A stretch of DNA of 22,175 bases from Vulcanimicrobiota bacterium. Lineage in GTDB: Bacteria > Vulcanimicrobiota > Xenobia > Xenobiales > JADMJV01. Positions 1-8,243 of the stretch are shown here, in pieces (the first letter of the stretch is position 1; every line of letters begins with the position of its first letter). Location: positions 1 to 22,175 of the forward strand of contig JAEXNA010000144.1 in NCBI GenBank assembly GCA_023447635.1, in the 5' to 3' direction. The position numbers were made by a program, and so were the translations under genes. Below the pieces are notes generated by a model. That model saw only the letters and a program-made list of their open reading frames with translations. It ran no database searches and had not been told where the DNA came from.

Positions 1-350
1 CCTCCACCCTGCCCCTGGACGCCGCCGCCGAGCAGTGGCAGCGCCTGGCCCCCAGCCAGGCTCAGTCGCAGGCGCTGATGCAGCTCTTGATGGGTCAGCT
101 TCCCCGTCTGATGGACGACAACGCCGACCCGGCCAAACTCGCCAAAGAGCTTTCCCCCCAGGTAGAAAGCCTGCTGGACCCCCAGCAGATTCAGATGCTC
201 CGCCAGATGGAAGCGGAAATGGGCCCCGCCACCAACTTCGGCACGATGAGCCGGGAAGAGCGGCGCAAGCTGATCCAGGGCGGCCTGCAGCGCCTGAGCC
301 ACCCGGACACCTCCGAATGGCTCAAGAAGGTCGACAGCTTCGACCTGTAA
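1..350 (+). CDS. C-terminal fragment of an unidentified protein
   Basis: The frame beginning at base 3 is open to the left edge and stops with TAA at 348-350, so this is the 3' end of a gene that starts outside the window. The first internal ATG (base 78) is not a likely start, because the frame upstream reads as an ordinary protein. The visible 115 residues are hydrophilic and mostly helical, rich in Gln, Leu, Met and charged residues, and end in WLKKVDSFDL. I do not recognise a family. It converges on the lipoprotein gene with only 9 bases between stop codons, leaving no room for a separate terminator. Confidence 0.6.
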   Translation, partial: STLPLDAAAEQWQRLAPSQAQSQALMQLLMGQLPRLMDDNADPAKLAKELSPQVESLLDPQQIQMLRQMEAEMGPATNFGTMSREERRKLIQGGLQRLSHPDTSEWLKKVDSFDL

Positions 351-359
351 CCTGAGCGC

Positions 360-1679
360 TTACTCGACGCTGTACTCCAGCAGCCCCTTGTAGCTGTTGC
401 CCTGGTCGTAAGCGCCGAACACTCCCACCTTACGACCCTCCGGGTACAGGTACAGGCGGAAGGTGTCGCCCTCTCGCTGGAACGGCGTCTGCTTCTCGCC
501 CTGAACCGCCATCACGTCGCGAGCGCCGGGCGCCTGGACCACGATCTCGACCTCTTCCCCGGATCTCAAATTCCGGCGAGGCGACACCAGCCGCACCTCG
601 TGGTCGTCAAAACCCCGCAGCGTCTTGGGGAACTCGGTCCCGCCGGGCCCGCTGGAGGTCACCTGATAGACCACCGCCGACTGCGCCTGCAGCTGATCCG
701 GAGGGCCCACGAACACCACCAGGCTATAGCTCCCCGCGGCCGGCGGGTCGACGCTGATCACGTTGCTCCGCCCCTCGCGCTCGACCAGAGTGTAGGTTCC
801 GGGCAGCGAGTTAGGCCCCTGATACAGCGCCGCCATCATGCGGCAGTCCTTATCGCTCGAGATCTTCACCTCGAACGGACCGTCGGTAGCGATCTTACCC
901 TTCTGGTGGCTGAGCAGGTTCAGGCCGTAGTCGAAGTAGCGGTTGCTCAGGCTGGGCTGGACCAGGAACTCTGCCAGGTCCATCGGGCTGCTGCGCAACT
1001 GCCAGCGAGGGTCTTCCGGCAGATGGGTAGCCACGAACTGGTCCGGCGGCGTCTCGAACCAGTCGCGGCTGAATTCGGCCACGAAGTCCTTCCCCTGATC
1101 GATATGGCCGGAGCCCCAGGTGGGGTCCAGCAGCACCCACTTGCCGTCAATCTTTACTGCGTTCCAGGCGTGATCCGGCTCGCTTTTGTCCTCGTCCGGA
1201 GCGAACCCCTTCGAGTAGCCGGCGACCATCTCGGCCTCCATCCCTACCGCGTGGCACATCGCCTCGAACAGCCGGGCGTAGCCTTCGCAAACTCCGGAGC
1301 GGGTCGAAAAGGTCGCTTCCGGAGACGGATCGGGATACTTCCCCGCCTGATAGGCCACGATGTCGTAGCGGATGTTCCTGGCCACCCAGTCGTAGAAGGC
1401 CAGCGCCTTCTCTCGCTCGCTGCTCTTGCCGGCCGCTAGCTCCTTGGCCAGGGCCGCCACCGTAGCGGGCACCTCTTCCATCGGTCCGGTCGCAACGGGA
1501 GGGCCGGTCCGGCTGAAGGGGTCGGGGGACGGGGTTTGAGGGGAAGAGGTCGCGGTCGAGGAGGGTCGACCCGAGGGGGCGTTTTTGGGCAGAGGCGCCG
1601 GGGGAGAGCAAGCGCTCAGCAGCAGCGCCACGCCTAGCAGTCCCGCTTGGATTCTCGGCAAGGTTTCAGGCAAGGTCAT
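360..1679 (-). CDS. Lipoprotein with KY-type transglutaminase-like domain
   Basis: A 439-residue predicted lipoprotein. Residues 10-24 are a hydrophobic leader ending in the lipobox LSAC, so Cys24 would be lipidated and the protein anchored on the outer face of a membrane. A Pro/Ser/Thr-rich linker (25-66) follows. Residues about 70-200 form a transglutaminase-like (papain-fold) domain with a visible triad: Cys131 in GVCEGYA, His170 in DHAWNAV and Asp185 in LLDPTWG. The segment HLPEDPRWQL is typical of the kyphoscoliosis-peptidase subgroup. The remaining 230 residues look like beta-rich Ig-type modules. Members of this superfamily act as peptidases or cross-linkers on cell-envelope proteins; the substrate here is unknown. 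The start overlaps the end of the GNAT gene by 14 bases, so the two are probably co-transcribed and translationally coupled. Confidence 0.85.
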   Translation of the reverse strand: MTLPETLPRIQAGLLGVALLLSACSPPAPLPKNAPSGRPSSTATSSPQTPSPDPFSRTGPPVATGPMEEVPATVAALAKELAAGKSSEREKALAFYDWVARNIRYDIVAYQAGKYPDPSPEATFSTRSGVCEGYARLFEAMCHAVGMEAEMVAGYSKGFAPDEDKSEPDHAWNAVKIDGKWVLLDPTWGSGHIDQGKDFVAEFSRDWFETPPDQFVATHLPEDPRWQLRSSPMDLAEFLVQPSLSNRYFDYGLNLLSHQKGKIATDGPFEVKISSDKDCRMMAALYQGPNSLPGTYTLVEREGRSNVISVDPPAAGSYSLVVFVGPPDQLQAQSAVVYQVTSSGPGGTEFPKTLRGFDDHEVRLVSPRRNLRSGEEVEIVVQAPGARDVMAVQGEKQTPFQREGDTFRLYLYPEGRKVGVFGAYDQGNSYKGLLEYSVE

Positions 1680-2166
1680 GGTGGAGGGTTCGCAGGTCTC
1701 GCTCCATAGCGATCATAGGGAACTCGTACTCGTGGAACAGGTCGCGGTCGGTGAATCCGAGCTCACGATAGAGCGCCACCGCTTTGACCCTGGTCGGGAC
1801 CACTTCCAGCGCCATGCCGTGGAAGCCAAGGTCAGCCGCCTGCTGAAGACTGGCCCGGATCAGCTGCCGCCCCAGACCCAGGTCGCGGTAGCCGGGGCGC
1901 ACCCAGAGCCGGTTCATCTCGCAGCGGCCGTCGCCCAGCGAGGAAACCCCGACCGAGCCGGCCGGCTGCCCATCGACTTCGGCGACCAGAAAGGCGCCCA
2001 ACGGGTGGTAGCGCCCGGGGAACTCGTCGTAGTCGGGGATGTGCGGCAGAATGGTCTCTAGCTCGACCTCGAGTTCCAGGGCGGTAGCGTCGGTATACTC
2101 CCGCACCAGGGTCAGACCCAAAAGGCGGTCGGCCTCGCTGCTGTCGAGCTTTCGGATGGTAACCAT
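1666..2166 (-). CDS. GNAT-family N-acetyltransferase
   Basis: A 166-residue acetyl-CoA-dependent acyltransferase of the GNAT fold. The N-terminal half carries strands beta1-4 (FLVAEVDGQPAGSVGV). The core acetyl-CoA motif is visible as WVRPGYRDLGLGRQLI, which fits the R-x-x-G-x-G/A pyrophosphate loop, and the C-terminal signature is ALYRELGFT. The acceptor substrate cannot be predicted. I chose the ATG at 2166 (MVTIRKL), where the GNAT fold normally begins. An upstream ATG at 2193 would add nine residues (MPAGQNTEP) and has a purine run only two bases away, so it is less likely. The gene is first of a two-gene minus-strand unit with the transglutaminase-like lipoprotein, and divergent from the TPR gene. 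Confidence 0.85.
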   Translation of the reverse strand: MVTIRKLDSSEADRLLGLTLVREYTDATALELEVELETILPHIPDYDEFPGRYHPLGAFLVAEVDGQPAGSVGVSSLGDGRCEMNRLWVRPGYRDLGLGRQLIRASLQQAADLGFHGMALEVVPTRVKAVALYRELGFTDRDLFHEYEFPMIAMERDLRTLHHDLA

Positions 2167-2224
2167 AGGTTCCGTGTTCTGCCCAGCAGGCATGGCCCCT
2201 GGGCCTGGGATAAAAATCTTTCAA

Positions 2225-2241
2225 GCCGAGTTTGACTCGGC
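2225..2241. promoter_or_regulatory. 7-bp palindrome in divergent GNAT/TPR intergenic region
   Basis: GCCGAGT (2225-2231) and ACTCGGC (2235-2241) form a perfect inverted repeat around a TTG spacer. It lies midway in the 194-base gap between two divergent genes. Its centre overlaps TTGACT (2232-2237), which resembles a -35 element reading toward the TPR gene, but no convincing -10 follows at the right spacing. On the minus strand a T-rich run lies some distance beyond it. It could be an operator or a weak hairpin; the sequence does not decide. Confidence 0.35.
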
Positions 2242-2360
2242 ATAGCTTCAAGGAATAAGTTAGGGCGTGCCATCAAATGGGCCCGCCCATGCAACCTGAA
2301 GCCTTCGCGTTGGTTGCACCGACGGCACTCCACAGGATTCTGAGAGGATTTTCCGAGACG

Positions 2361-3230
2361 ATGAAAGCGTTCTTCCAACGATTCGCCACCCTGGCCCTGC
2401 TGGGCTGTATGCTGGCCGGGCCCGTCATGGCCCAGGCTTACTCCCCCGAACTGGAGGCCGGAATGAAGGCCTTCTACGCCGAGGACTATGAAAACGCCCT
2501 GGTGCAGTTCGAGGAGTGCATCAAGAAGCGCCCTCAGGACAGCCTGGCTATGGCTTACCTGCTGGATGTGGCCTACAAGAAAAAAGAGGTCAACGACATC
2601 ATCAACCGGATCGAGCAGCGCGCCGTCGCCCGCGGCGAAGATCCCACCGCGCTGGCTCACCTGGGCATGGCCTACTTCCTGCGCGGAATGCTCGAGCCGG
2701 ATTACCTCGATGAAGCGACCACCGAGCTGAAGCAGGCCGTCAACGACGACCCCCAGCTGTCGATCGGCTACACCGGTCTGGGAATGATCTACTTCCAGAA
2801 GCGCATGATGCCGCGCGCCAAGGGCTACTTCGTGCGCGCGCTGCGGGTCAACCGTCACGACATCGTGGCTATGGATCTGCTGGGCAACATCTATCTCGTC
2901 GACGAAAAGAAGCCTGAAGATGCTCGCCAGCTTTACGCCAACATCATCGCCGAACTGCCCACCTATCCCGACGGTCACTACTACATGGGCTCGGCCCTGT
3001 TCGACCTGGGACGTCCCGGGGACGCCATCCCCTACCTGACCCGCGCCCGCGAACTGGACCCCAAAGGTCTGACCAAGGGCTTCGACGCCGCCTCGCTGCT
3101 GGGCGACATCCTGATGAAGGAGAACCGTACCGCCGAAGCCATCCAGGCCTACGAAGCGGCGCTGGCCATCCGCCCCGACTCGCAGTACATCGACGTGCGC
3201 CTGAGGCAGGCCAAAGGCGAACGCGTCTAG
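2361..3230 (+). CDS. Exported tetratricopeptide-repeat protein
   Basis: A 289-residue protein with a signal peptide (residues 1-26: Lys/Arg start, hydrophobic core ATLALLGCML, cleavage predicted after AQA). It is therefore periplasmic or secreted. A lipobox reading at LLGC is less likely because Leu precedes Gly and the hydrophobic core continues. The mature part is a chain of TPR helices with typical pairs such as GMKAFYAEDYENALVQFEEC, LGMIYFQKRMMPRAKGYF and AIQAYEAALAIRPDS. TPR arrays are protein-interaction scaffolds. The partner is unknown. The ATG at 2361 places the signal peptide at the N-terminus. An upstream in-frame ATG at 2277 would add 28 non-signal residues and is rejected. The gene is followed by a strong terminator and looks monocistronic. 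Confidence 0.85.
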   Translation: MKAFFQRFATLALLGCMLAGPVMAQAYSPELEAGMKAFYAEDYENALVQFEECIKKRPQDSLAMAYLLDVAYKKKEVNDIINRIEQRAVARGEDPTALAHLGMAYFLRGMLEPDYLDEATTELKQAVNDDPQLSIGYTGLGMIYFQKRMMPRAKGYFVRALRVNRHDIVAMDLLGNIYLVDEKKPEDARQLYANIIAELPTYPDGHYYMGSALFDLGRPGDAIPYLTRARELDPKGLTKGFDAASLLGDILMKENRTAEAIQAYEAALAIRPDSQYIDVRLRQAKGERV

Positions 3231-3253
3231 CTCGCAAGCCTGCGCACCTCGAG

Positions 3254-3282
3254 AAAAGGCCCCGCCAACGCGGGGCCTTTTT
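3254..3282 (+). terminator. Intrinsic terminator after TPR gene
   Basis: A 12-bp perfect stem (3254-3265 pairing with 3270-3281) closes a CAAC loop. The GC core GGCCCCGC/GCGGGGCC is flanked by A4 on the left and T5 (3278-3282) on the right. The hairpin begins 23 bases after the TPR stop. It is the only textbook Rho-independent terminator I see in the window. Confidence 0.93.
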
Positions 3283-3338
3283 CGTGAGCTCCCGAGGCGG
3301 TCTAGGGGCTTTCCCGCAGGGCGTCGAACCGGCTTCGA

Positions 3339-3845
3339 ATGTCCGATAGTTTGCCCCGACAGATGGCTCGAGAGTGGGAAGGGCTAGAGAAGAAAGCGAT
3401 GCTGGGCTTCGTCGACCTGCAAGATGTCTCCGACTTCGTGCGCCGCTGGACGCTAAGCGCGGCCGGGTTGCCCGCCGAAGAGCGCATGCTGATCCTGAGC
3501 CTGGCTCAGTCGGCCTGTCACCTGCTGACCGCCCAGATAACGCGCGTCGAGACCATCACCGACGCGGCAAGGAAAGCCGCCGCGCCTCGACGCGAGGTCG
3601 CCATCCCCGTAGTCAGCAGCCTGCCCCCGATGCCGGACCTCGCGGCCAGGCAGAAGCTAGAGCAGACCAGGGAAGAAACGCGCCAGATCGAGGAAGAGAC
3701 GCGTCAGATGCAGAGCAACGCCATCGATCGACGGCACCAACTCCATCGCCAGTTGACCAACCCCGAACTGTTCTGCCCTCACTGCAACCAGGCTTACTCG
3801 GACCCCACCCACGGCTGCCGCCACTGCACGGTCCACTATCCGTAG
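3339..3845 (+). CDS. Hypothetical coiled-coil protein with C-terminal zinc ribbon
   Basis: A 168-residue soluble protein of unrecognised family. Residues 1-70 are helical. Residues about 100-140 are a charged coiled coil with a near-repeat (EETRQIEEETRQM). The C-terminus ends in a four-cysteine zinc ribbon: Cys146-x2-Cys149-x10-Cys160-x2-Cys163, reading CPHCNQAYSDPTHGCRHC. The ATG at 3339 gives the longest plausible frame, but neither it nor the ATG at 3363 has a clear ribosome site. It follows the TPR terminator and converges on recR with 7 bases between stop codons. The ribbon suggests nucleic-acid or protein binding; that is inference only. Confidence 0.72.
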   Translation: MSDSLPRQMAREWEGLEKKAMLGFVDLQDVSDFVRRWTLSAAGLPAEERMLILSLAQSACHLLTAQITRVETITDAARKAAAPRREVAIPVVSSLPPMPDLAARQKLEQTREETRQIEEETRQMQSNAIDRRHQLHRQLTNPELFCPHCNQAYSDPTHGCRHCTVHYP

Positions 3846-3852
3846 AACAGGT

Positions 3853-4464
3853 CTACCTGTGTCGCGAGACCTTTTGCCGATAGGACAGGGCGCGCCCCAG
3901 CGTGACCTCGTCGGTCACCTCGAAATCGCTGCCCACCGGGATGCCCAGCGCTAGACGGCTAAGCTGTCCAGGGTAGTCGTCTAGAACCTGTTCTAGATAG
4001 AGCGCGGTGGCTTCCCCAGCCACCGTCGGGTCGGTGGCCAGCACCACTTCCTGGAACTCGCCCTCGCGCAGACGCCGCTCTAGCGCGTCGATGCGCAGAT
4101 GCTCGGGTCCACGCCCCTCCATAGGAGAGATCAGGCCGCCCAGCACGTGGTAAAGACCTCGAAACTCGCCCGTCCGTTCGAAGGCCACGATGTCTTTGGG
4201 ATGAGCCACCACGCACAGGGTGGTCCGGTCGCGACGCGCCGACGAGCAGATCGAGCACAGCTCGCCCGATGCGTAGTTCCCGCATTCGGTGCAGCGCAGC
4301 ACTGCCGTATGGATCCCCTGCAGCGCCGCGATCATCTCCTGCACCTCGTGTTCAGGCGCGTCCAGCAGATAGAAAGCCAGGCGTCCGGCGGTCTTGGGAC
4401 CGACGGTGGGGAGGCAGAGCAGCGACTCGATCAGGCGCTCGATAGCAGGCGGATATTGGTACAC
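3853..4464 (-). CDS. recR: Recombination mediator protein RecR
   Basis: A 203-residue RecR, full length for the family. It works with RecO (and RecF) to load RecA onto SSB-coated single-stranded DNA at gaps. The order is standard: helix-hairpin-helix at 10-30 (LPTVGPKTAGRLAFYLL), a four-cysteine zinc finger (Cys58, 61, 70, 73) and a Toprim domain from about residue 80, with VVAHPKD, GLYHVLGG, PMEGRGPEHL and LATDPTVAGEATA, ending in the Walker-like LALGIPVGSDFEVTDE. The start is GTG at 4464, matching the family N-terminus. It is separated from ybaB, its usual upstream partner, by a gene on the opposite strand, so it must have its own promoter in the 113-base gap before the HPt gene or depend on read-through. 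Confidence 0.97.
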   Translation of the reverse strand: MYQYPPAIERLIESLLCLPTVGPKTAGRLAFYLLDAPEHEVQEMIAALQGIHTAVLRCTECGNYASGELCSICSSARRDRTTLCVVAHPKDIVAFERTGEFRGLYHVLGGLISPMEGRGPEHLRIDALERRLREGEFQEVVLATDPTVAGEATALYLEQVLDDYPGQLSRLALGIPVGSDFEVTDEVTLGRALSYRQKVSRHR

Positions 4465-4577
4465 GCGCCATCTTTCTGCGCGGATCGACGACCTCCCCTC
4501 CCGCTCCGGGATCCGACAGGGCTCGCCCTATGGGGGTCGAAGCCGCCAGGAATAGGACGGGAAAGAGAAGGGTCATC

Positions 4578-4877
4578 ATGTTAGCCACCGACGAACTGCT
4601 CAGGAAATTTGGAGGCAGCACCTCGCTGCTTCGGGTCACCATCGAGACCTATCTCGCCACCTGGAGCGGCGAATTCGCCTCCTTTCAGAAAGCGCTAGGC
4701 GAACGCGATGAAGCCGCCGTGCTGAAGCGGGCCCACACCATCAAGGGTTTTCTCGGCTATCTGGCTGACGATACCACTGTTCAGCTGGCCGGCGCGGTCG
4801 AGAAGGCCGCCAAAGAGAAAGACCTGGACACCGTGGCCCAACTAACCCCCAACTGCAAGAAAGGCTCCACCAGCTGA
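4578..4877 (+). CDS. HPt phosphotransfer protein, probably frameshifted at its C-terminus
   Basis: As read, a 99-residue histidine phosphotransfer domain. His53 in KRAHTIKGFLGYL fits the HPt signature AHxLKG. Such proteins relay phosphate between response-regulator receivers. ATG 4578 is chosen because AGAAGGG lies five bases upstream; an ATG at 4530 lacks this. The annotated end (NCKKGSTS) is not HPt-like. After the C5 tract at 4846-4850, the -1 frame encodes a good amphipathic helix (QLQERLHQLTGHLTAML) ending at TAA 4916-4918. One extra C would give an intact 113-residue HPt, the usual size. Either a base was lost, or the assembly has a homopolymer error. The gene lies opposite in strand to its neighbours recR and ybaB, and converges on ybaB. 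Confidence 0.75.
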   Translation: MLATDELLRKFGGSTSLLRVTIETYLATWSGEFASFQKALGERDEAAVLKRAHTIKGFLGYLADDTTVQLAGAVEKAAKEKDLDTVAQLTPNCKKGSTS

Positions 4878-4929
4878 CCGGACATCTGACGGCCATGCTG
4901 AGGAGCCTTCCCGGCTAAGGAGAAGAGTT

Positions 4930-5253
4930 CTAGAACATTCCGGGGGGAAGGTTCAGTCCCGCCGTCAGCGAGGACATCTTCTTCTGGGACAGCTCTTTGC
5001 TCTTGTCGATAGCGTCCTTGACGGCAGTGAAGACCAGGTCTTCGAGCATGTCGACGTCGCTGGGGTCGACCACTTCGGGGTCGATCTTGATCGAGAGAAT
5101 GTCCTGATGGCCATTCGCCTTGGCCGTGACCTTGCCCTGACCGGCCGTGCCTTCGACTTCGAGCGTGCCTAGCTCTTTCTGCATGTCGGCCATCGATTTT
5201 TGCATCTGGGCCTGCATATCTTGCATCTTCTTCATCATGTCTTTGCCGAACAT
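4930..5253 (-). CDS. ybaB: YbaB/EbfC nucleoid-associated protein
   Basis: A 107-residue member of the YbaB/EbfC family, small dimeric DNA-binding proteins that associate with the nucleoid. The N-terminal helix is Met/Gln/Lys-rich (KKMQDMQAQMQKSMADMQ). It is followed by the family beta-strands (GKVTAKANGHQDILSIKIDP) and helix (DVDMLEDLVFTAVKDAIDK), and the usual short Gly/Pro/Met tail. The ATG at 5253 is preceded by AGAGG at a normal distance. It is the last gene of the dnaX transcription unit, 44 bases after the response regulator. dnaX-ybaB-recR is a widely conserved order; here a response regulator is inserted on one side and an HPt gene on the other. Confidence 0.95.
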   Translation of the reverse strand: MFGKDMMKKMQDMQAQMQKSMADMQKELGTLEVEGTAGQGKVTAKANGHQDILSIKIDPEVVDPSDVDMLEDLVFTAVKDAIDKSKELSQKKMSSLTAGLNLPPGMF

Positions 5254-5297
5254 CGTGGCCTCTTTCTTGCCCTGCGAGGGCGGGTAAATTCGGAAGT

Positions 5298-5690
<393 letters not shown>

Positions 5691-5704
5691 GACGATGCTC
5701 TCCC

Positions 5705-8179
5705 TTACTCTACGATGGTTGCCCCGCCAAACACGCCACTGGCGCGGGTGACGAGGTCCTCGTGCTCCGATTCTTTGGGCGGAGCCGCCTTTTCTCCTCC
5801 GAGGGTGCATTCCATGACCAGAACGCGCCCCCCGGCCAGTTCCGAGGCCACGGTCTCCAGCATTTTACGACCCTCTTGCAACTTGTCGCGGTGCCATTCG
5901 AATCCGCCCGGCAAGGCGATCTCGAACCGCTCGGCCTCGACGGCGGTCAGGCGGGCGTCGGTCAGCACCGCGTGCAGGCGCTTGTCGCGCTCGCGCACGG
6001 TCAGCATCATGCTGCGCCAGAAGTCCTTCAGGTCGATCTCCAGCGCCGCTGCCGGGGCGGGCGCCGTCACCGTGGTCGTGGTGGTGGTTACCACCTGGAC
6101 CTGCTCGACCACCTCGACGGAGACGACCGGTTCCGGGGCCGGAGGCTCTACCGGGGCCCGGACCTCAGGTTGAGGCGGGGTTGGAGGCTCCACCGGGACC
6201 CGGACCTCAGGTTGAGGCGGAGTCGGAGGCTCTACCGGGGCCCGAACCTCGGGTTGAGGCGGAGTTGGAGGCTCTACCGGGGCCCGGACCTCGGGTTGAG
6301 GCGGGGTCGGAGGCTCTACCGGGGCCCGGACCTCAGGTTGAGGCGGAGGCGGAAGGTCCTCCTCTTCCTCCGGTTCCGGGGGAGGGGAGAACTCGGGCTC
6401 CGGCTCTTCGAAGGACGAGAACAGCGGCAGTTCCTGGCGGAACTTCGAGGCGTCGACCAGCAGCGCCGGCATGTCGAACCAGTCGTCGACCGCGTCGCGG
6501 GCCAGAACCCCTTCGGGGAAGGTCGCGGCGGGTGCGGCCGGTTCCGGACGCGGGGTGGGCGCCTCGGCCGAGACCGGCACAGGCTCGGGCCTGGCCGGGG
6601 CCTGGGGAGTGGGCGGCTCTTCCACCGACGGTTCGAACGACTCTTCCCGCGCCGGCGCGAAGCGGACGCGATCCTTCCAGGCGTCGAGTTCGGCCTCTAA
6701 ACGGGTCAACTTTTCCCACAGGCGAGGATCGTGGGCCTGGCCTTCGCCCGCTTCCAGCGCCTCGACTCGGGCCAGCAGTCGAGGGTCGCCCCCCGAATCG
6801 CCCCCCGTCTTCGGCGCCGATTCCAAGGCTTCCAAACGGGCCAACACTCGCGGGTCGGCTGTCGGAGCACCCGCAGAAGAACGCGGGGCGGATTCCAGGG
6901 CTTCCAGACGAGCCAACAGGCGCGGATCGGCCGCCGCCGCACCAGCGGACGGGCGCGGGGCGGACTCCAGGGCTTCTAGCCGGGCCAGCAAGCGCGGGTC
7001 CACTCCACCTTCCCCGGATCCCCCTCCCGAGGGGGCCCCGCCTAGCTCTATCCGCTCCAACCGTCTCTCTAACCCCTGCAGGCTGGGGTCGATCTCGGGT
7101 TGAGCGCAGGCCACCAGCAGCATCTCCCATTCCAGGCGAGCCGCGTGGCCGCCCCGAATCGATGCCAGCAGTTCCATCACCTGGCGCAGCCAGGAAGTGA
7201 TCGCTCCCACCGTCATGGCGCCGCAAAGCCGGTCGAGCGAGGCTCGCTCTTCTTCAGAAAGATGGCGGATGGTCTGGTCTTCGGACTTGACCTTGAGCAG
7301 CAGCATCATACGCAGATGCTCCTGGAAACTTTCGGCCAGGCGCTTCAGGTCGCGGCCGCGCCCGATCCATTCATCGAGACGACGTAGCGCTCCGGCCGAC
7401 TGGCCGCCGACCAGGTCCATCAGCATCTCTTCGAGCACTTCGTAGCCAACGCCGCCCAGCAGGTCCAGCACCTTTTCGCGAGTGACCCGGCCATCGGAAA
7501 ACACCACCGCCTGCTCGAACAAGACCAGGGCGTCGCGTAGCGATCCGTCGGCGGCCCGGGCCAGTTGGCGAGCGGCGTCGACATCGACCTCCAGGCTTTC
7601 CGCGCGAGCGATCTTCATCAGATGGCGCTCGGTTTCCGAGGCGGTCAGCGGACGGAAATCGTAGCGCTGACAGCGGCTCAGGATGGTGGCCGGCATCTCG
7701 TGGGGGTGCGTGGTGGCCAGGATGAAAACGACGTGGGAAGGCGGCTCTTCCAGGGTCTTCAGCAGAGCGTTGAAGGACGAGGTGGAAAGCTTGTGCACCT
7801 CGTCGATGATGTACACCTTATGGCGGGCGGCCACCGGGGTGAAGTGCACTTTCTCGACGATGAAGTCGCGGATCTTGTCCACCTGGGTGTGCGAGGCGGC
7901 GTCGATCTCGAACACGTCCAGGTTGCTGCCGTCGGCGATCGAGACGCACTGATGGCACTCCCCGCACGGTTCGGCGGCGGGCCCGCGTTCGCAGTTGATC
8001 GCCTTGGCGAAAATACGAGCGCTCGAGGTTTTCCCGGTGCCTCGCGGTCCGCAGAACAGATAGGCGCGCGCCGGGCTGCCGCCCTGCAGCACGTTCTGCA
8101 GGGTCGAAACGACAGACTCCTGACCGACCAGGTCCTGGAATTTCTGAGAGCGCCAGCGGCGGAAAAGCGAAACGGCCAT
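5705..8179 (-). CDS. dnaX: DNA polymerase III subunit tau/gamma with repeat-rich linker
   Basis: An 824-residue clamp-loader ATPase that opens and loads the beta clamp and links it to polymerase III. ATG 8179 gives the usual distance to VGQ; a GTG at 8212 would add eleven atypical residues. The AAA+ core shows Walker A GPRGTGKT (44-51), zinc cysteines 63, 72, 75 and 78, Walker B DEVH (126-129) and the SRC arginine finger (Arg169). Domain III extends to about residue 365. A long, repetitive Pro/Ala/Glu linker follows: DPRLLARLEALES repeats (about 394-500) and PQPEVRAPVEPP repeats (about 610-680). A tau-like C-terminal domain (about 710-800) begins at EIDLKDFWRSMM. I see no A-rich slippery site that would make a short gamma form. 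Confidence 0.96.
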   Translation of the reverse strand: MAVSLFRRWRSQKFQDLVGQESVVSTLQNVLQGGSPARAYLFCGPRGTGKTSSARIFAKAINCERGPAAEPCGECHQCVSIADGSNLDVFEIDAASHTQVDKIRDFIVEKVHFTPVAARHKVYIIDEVHKLSTSSFNALLKTLEEPPSHVVFILATTHPHEMPATILSRCQRYDFRPLTASETERHLMKIARAESLEVDVDAARQLARAADGSLRDALVLFEQAVVFSDGRVTREKVLDLLGGVGYEVLEEMLMDLVGGQSAGALRRLDEWIGRGRDLKRLAESFQEHLRMMLLLKVKSEDQTIRHLSEEERASLDRLCGAMTVGAITSWLRQVMELLASIRGGHAARLEWEMLLVACAQPEIDPSLQGLERRLERIELGGAPSGGGSGEGGVDPRLLARLEALESAPRPSAGAAAADPRLLARLEALESAPRSSAGAPTADPRVLARLEALESAPKTGGDSGGDPRLLARVEALEAGEGQAHDPRLWEKLTRLEAELDAWKDRVRFAPAREESFEPSVEEPPTPQAPARPEPVPVSAEAPTPRPEPAAPAATFPEGVLARDAVDDWFDMPALLVDASKFRQELPLFSSFEEPEPEFSPPPEPEEEEDLPPPPQPEVRAPVEPPTPPQPEVRAPVEPPTPPQPEVRAPVEPPTPPQPEVRVPVEPPTPPQPEVRAPVEPPAPEPVVSVEVVEQVQVVTTTTTTVTAPAPAAALEIDLKDFWRSMMLTVRERDKRLHAVLTDARLTAVEAERFEIALPGGFEWHRDKLQEGRKMLETVASELAGGRVLVMECTLGGEKAAPPKESEHEDLVTRASGVFGGATIVE
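6141..6350. repeat. Five tandem 42-bp repeats inside dnaX
   Basis: Five consecutive 42-bp units start at 6141, 6183, 6225, 6267 and 6309. They differ by only a few substitutions, mostly silent. The length is a multiple of three, so the frame is kept: each unit encodes a 14-residue PQPEVRAPVEPPTP motif of the DnaX linker (one copy has Val for Ala). Such units can gain or lose copies by slippage or recombination, changing linker length without breaking the gene. Confidence 0.95.
6731..7000. repeat. Four degenerate 57-72-bp repeats inside dnaX
   Basis: Units run down the minus strand from 7000, 6928, 6856 and 6787, with lengths 72, 72, 69 and 57 bp; a further degenerate unit follows below 6731. 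Each encodes DPRLLARLEALES plus a small-residue spacer (SAPRPSAG and variants). The Leu/Ala/Glu heptad pattern suggests short coiled-coil segments joined by flexible linkers. The divergence between units is larger than in the 42-bp array, so this array is probably older. Confidence 0.9.
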
Positions 8180-8243
8180 GCCCAGCGCTTTCTCTTGCCC
8201 GGGTCCCGGCACCTTGCTGGGGCCCGGCGACTCGAAGCCAGGA

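Noticed and set aside
6690..6740. Programmed frameshift in dnaX making a gamma form
   Set aside because: GGGAAAAG near 6710 is not a tandem slippery heptamer in frame, and no strong stem-loop follows it.
5762..7200. Long plus-strand frames opposite dnaX, with repeated Pro/Gly/Arg motifs
   Set aside because: Their repeats are the antisense reading of the in-frame DnaX repeats; no ribosome site or domain is seen.
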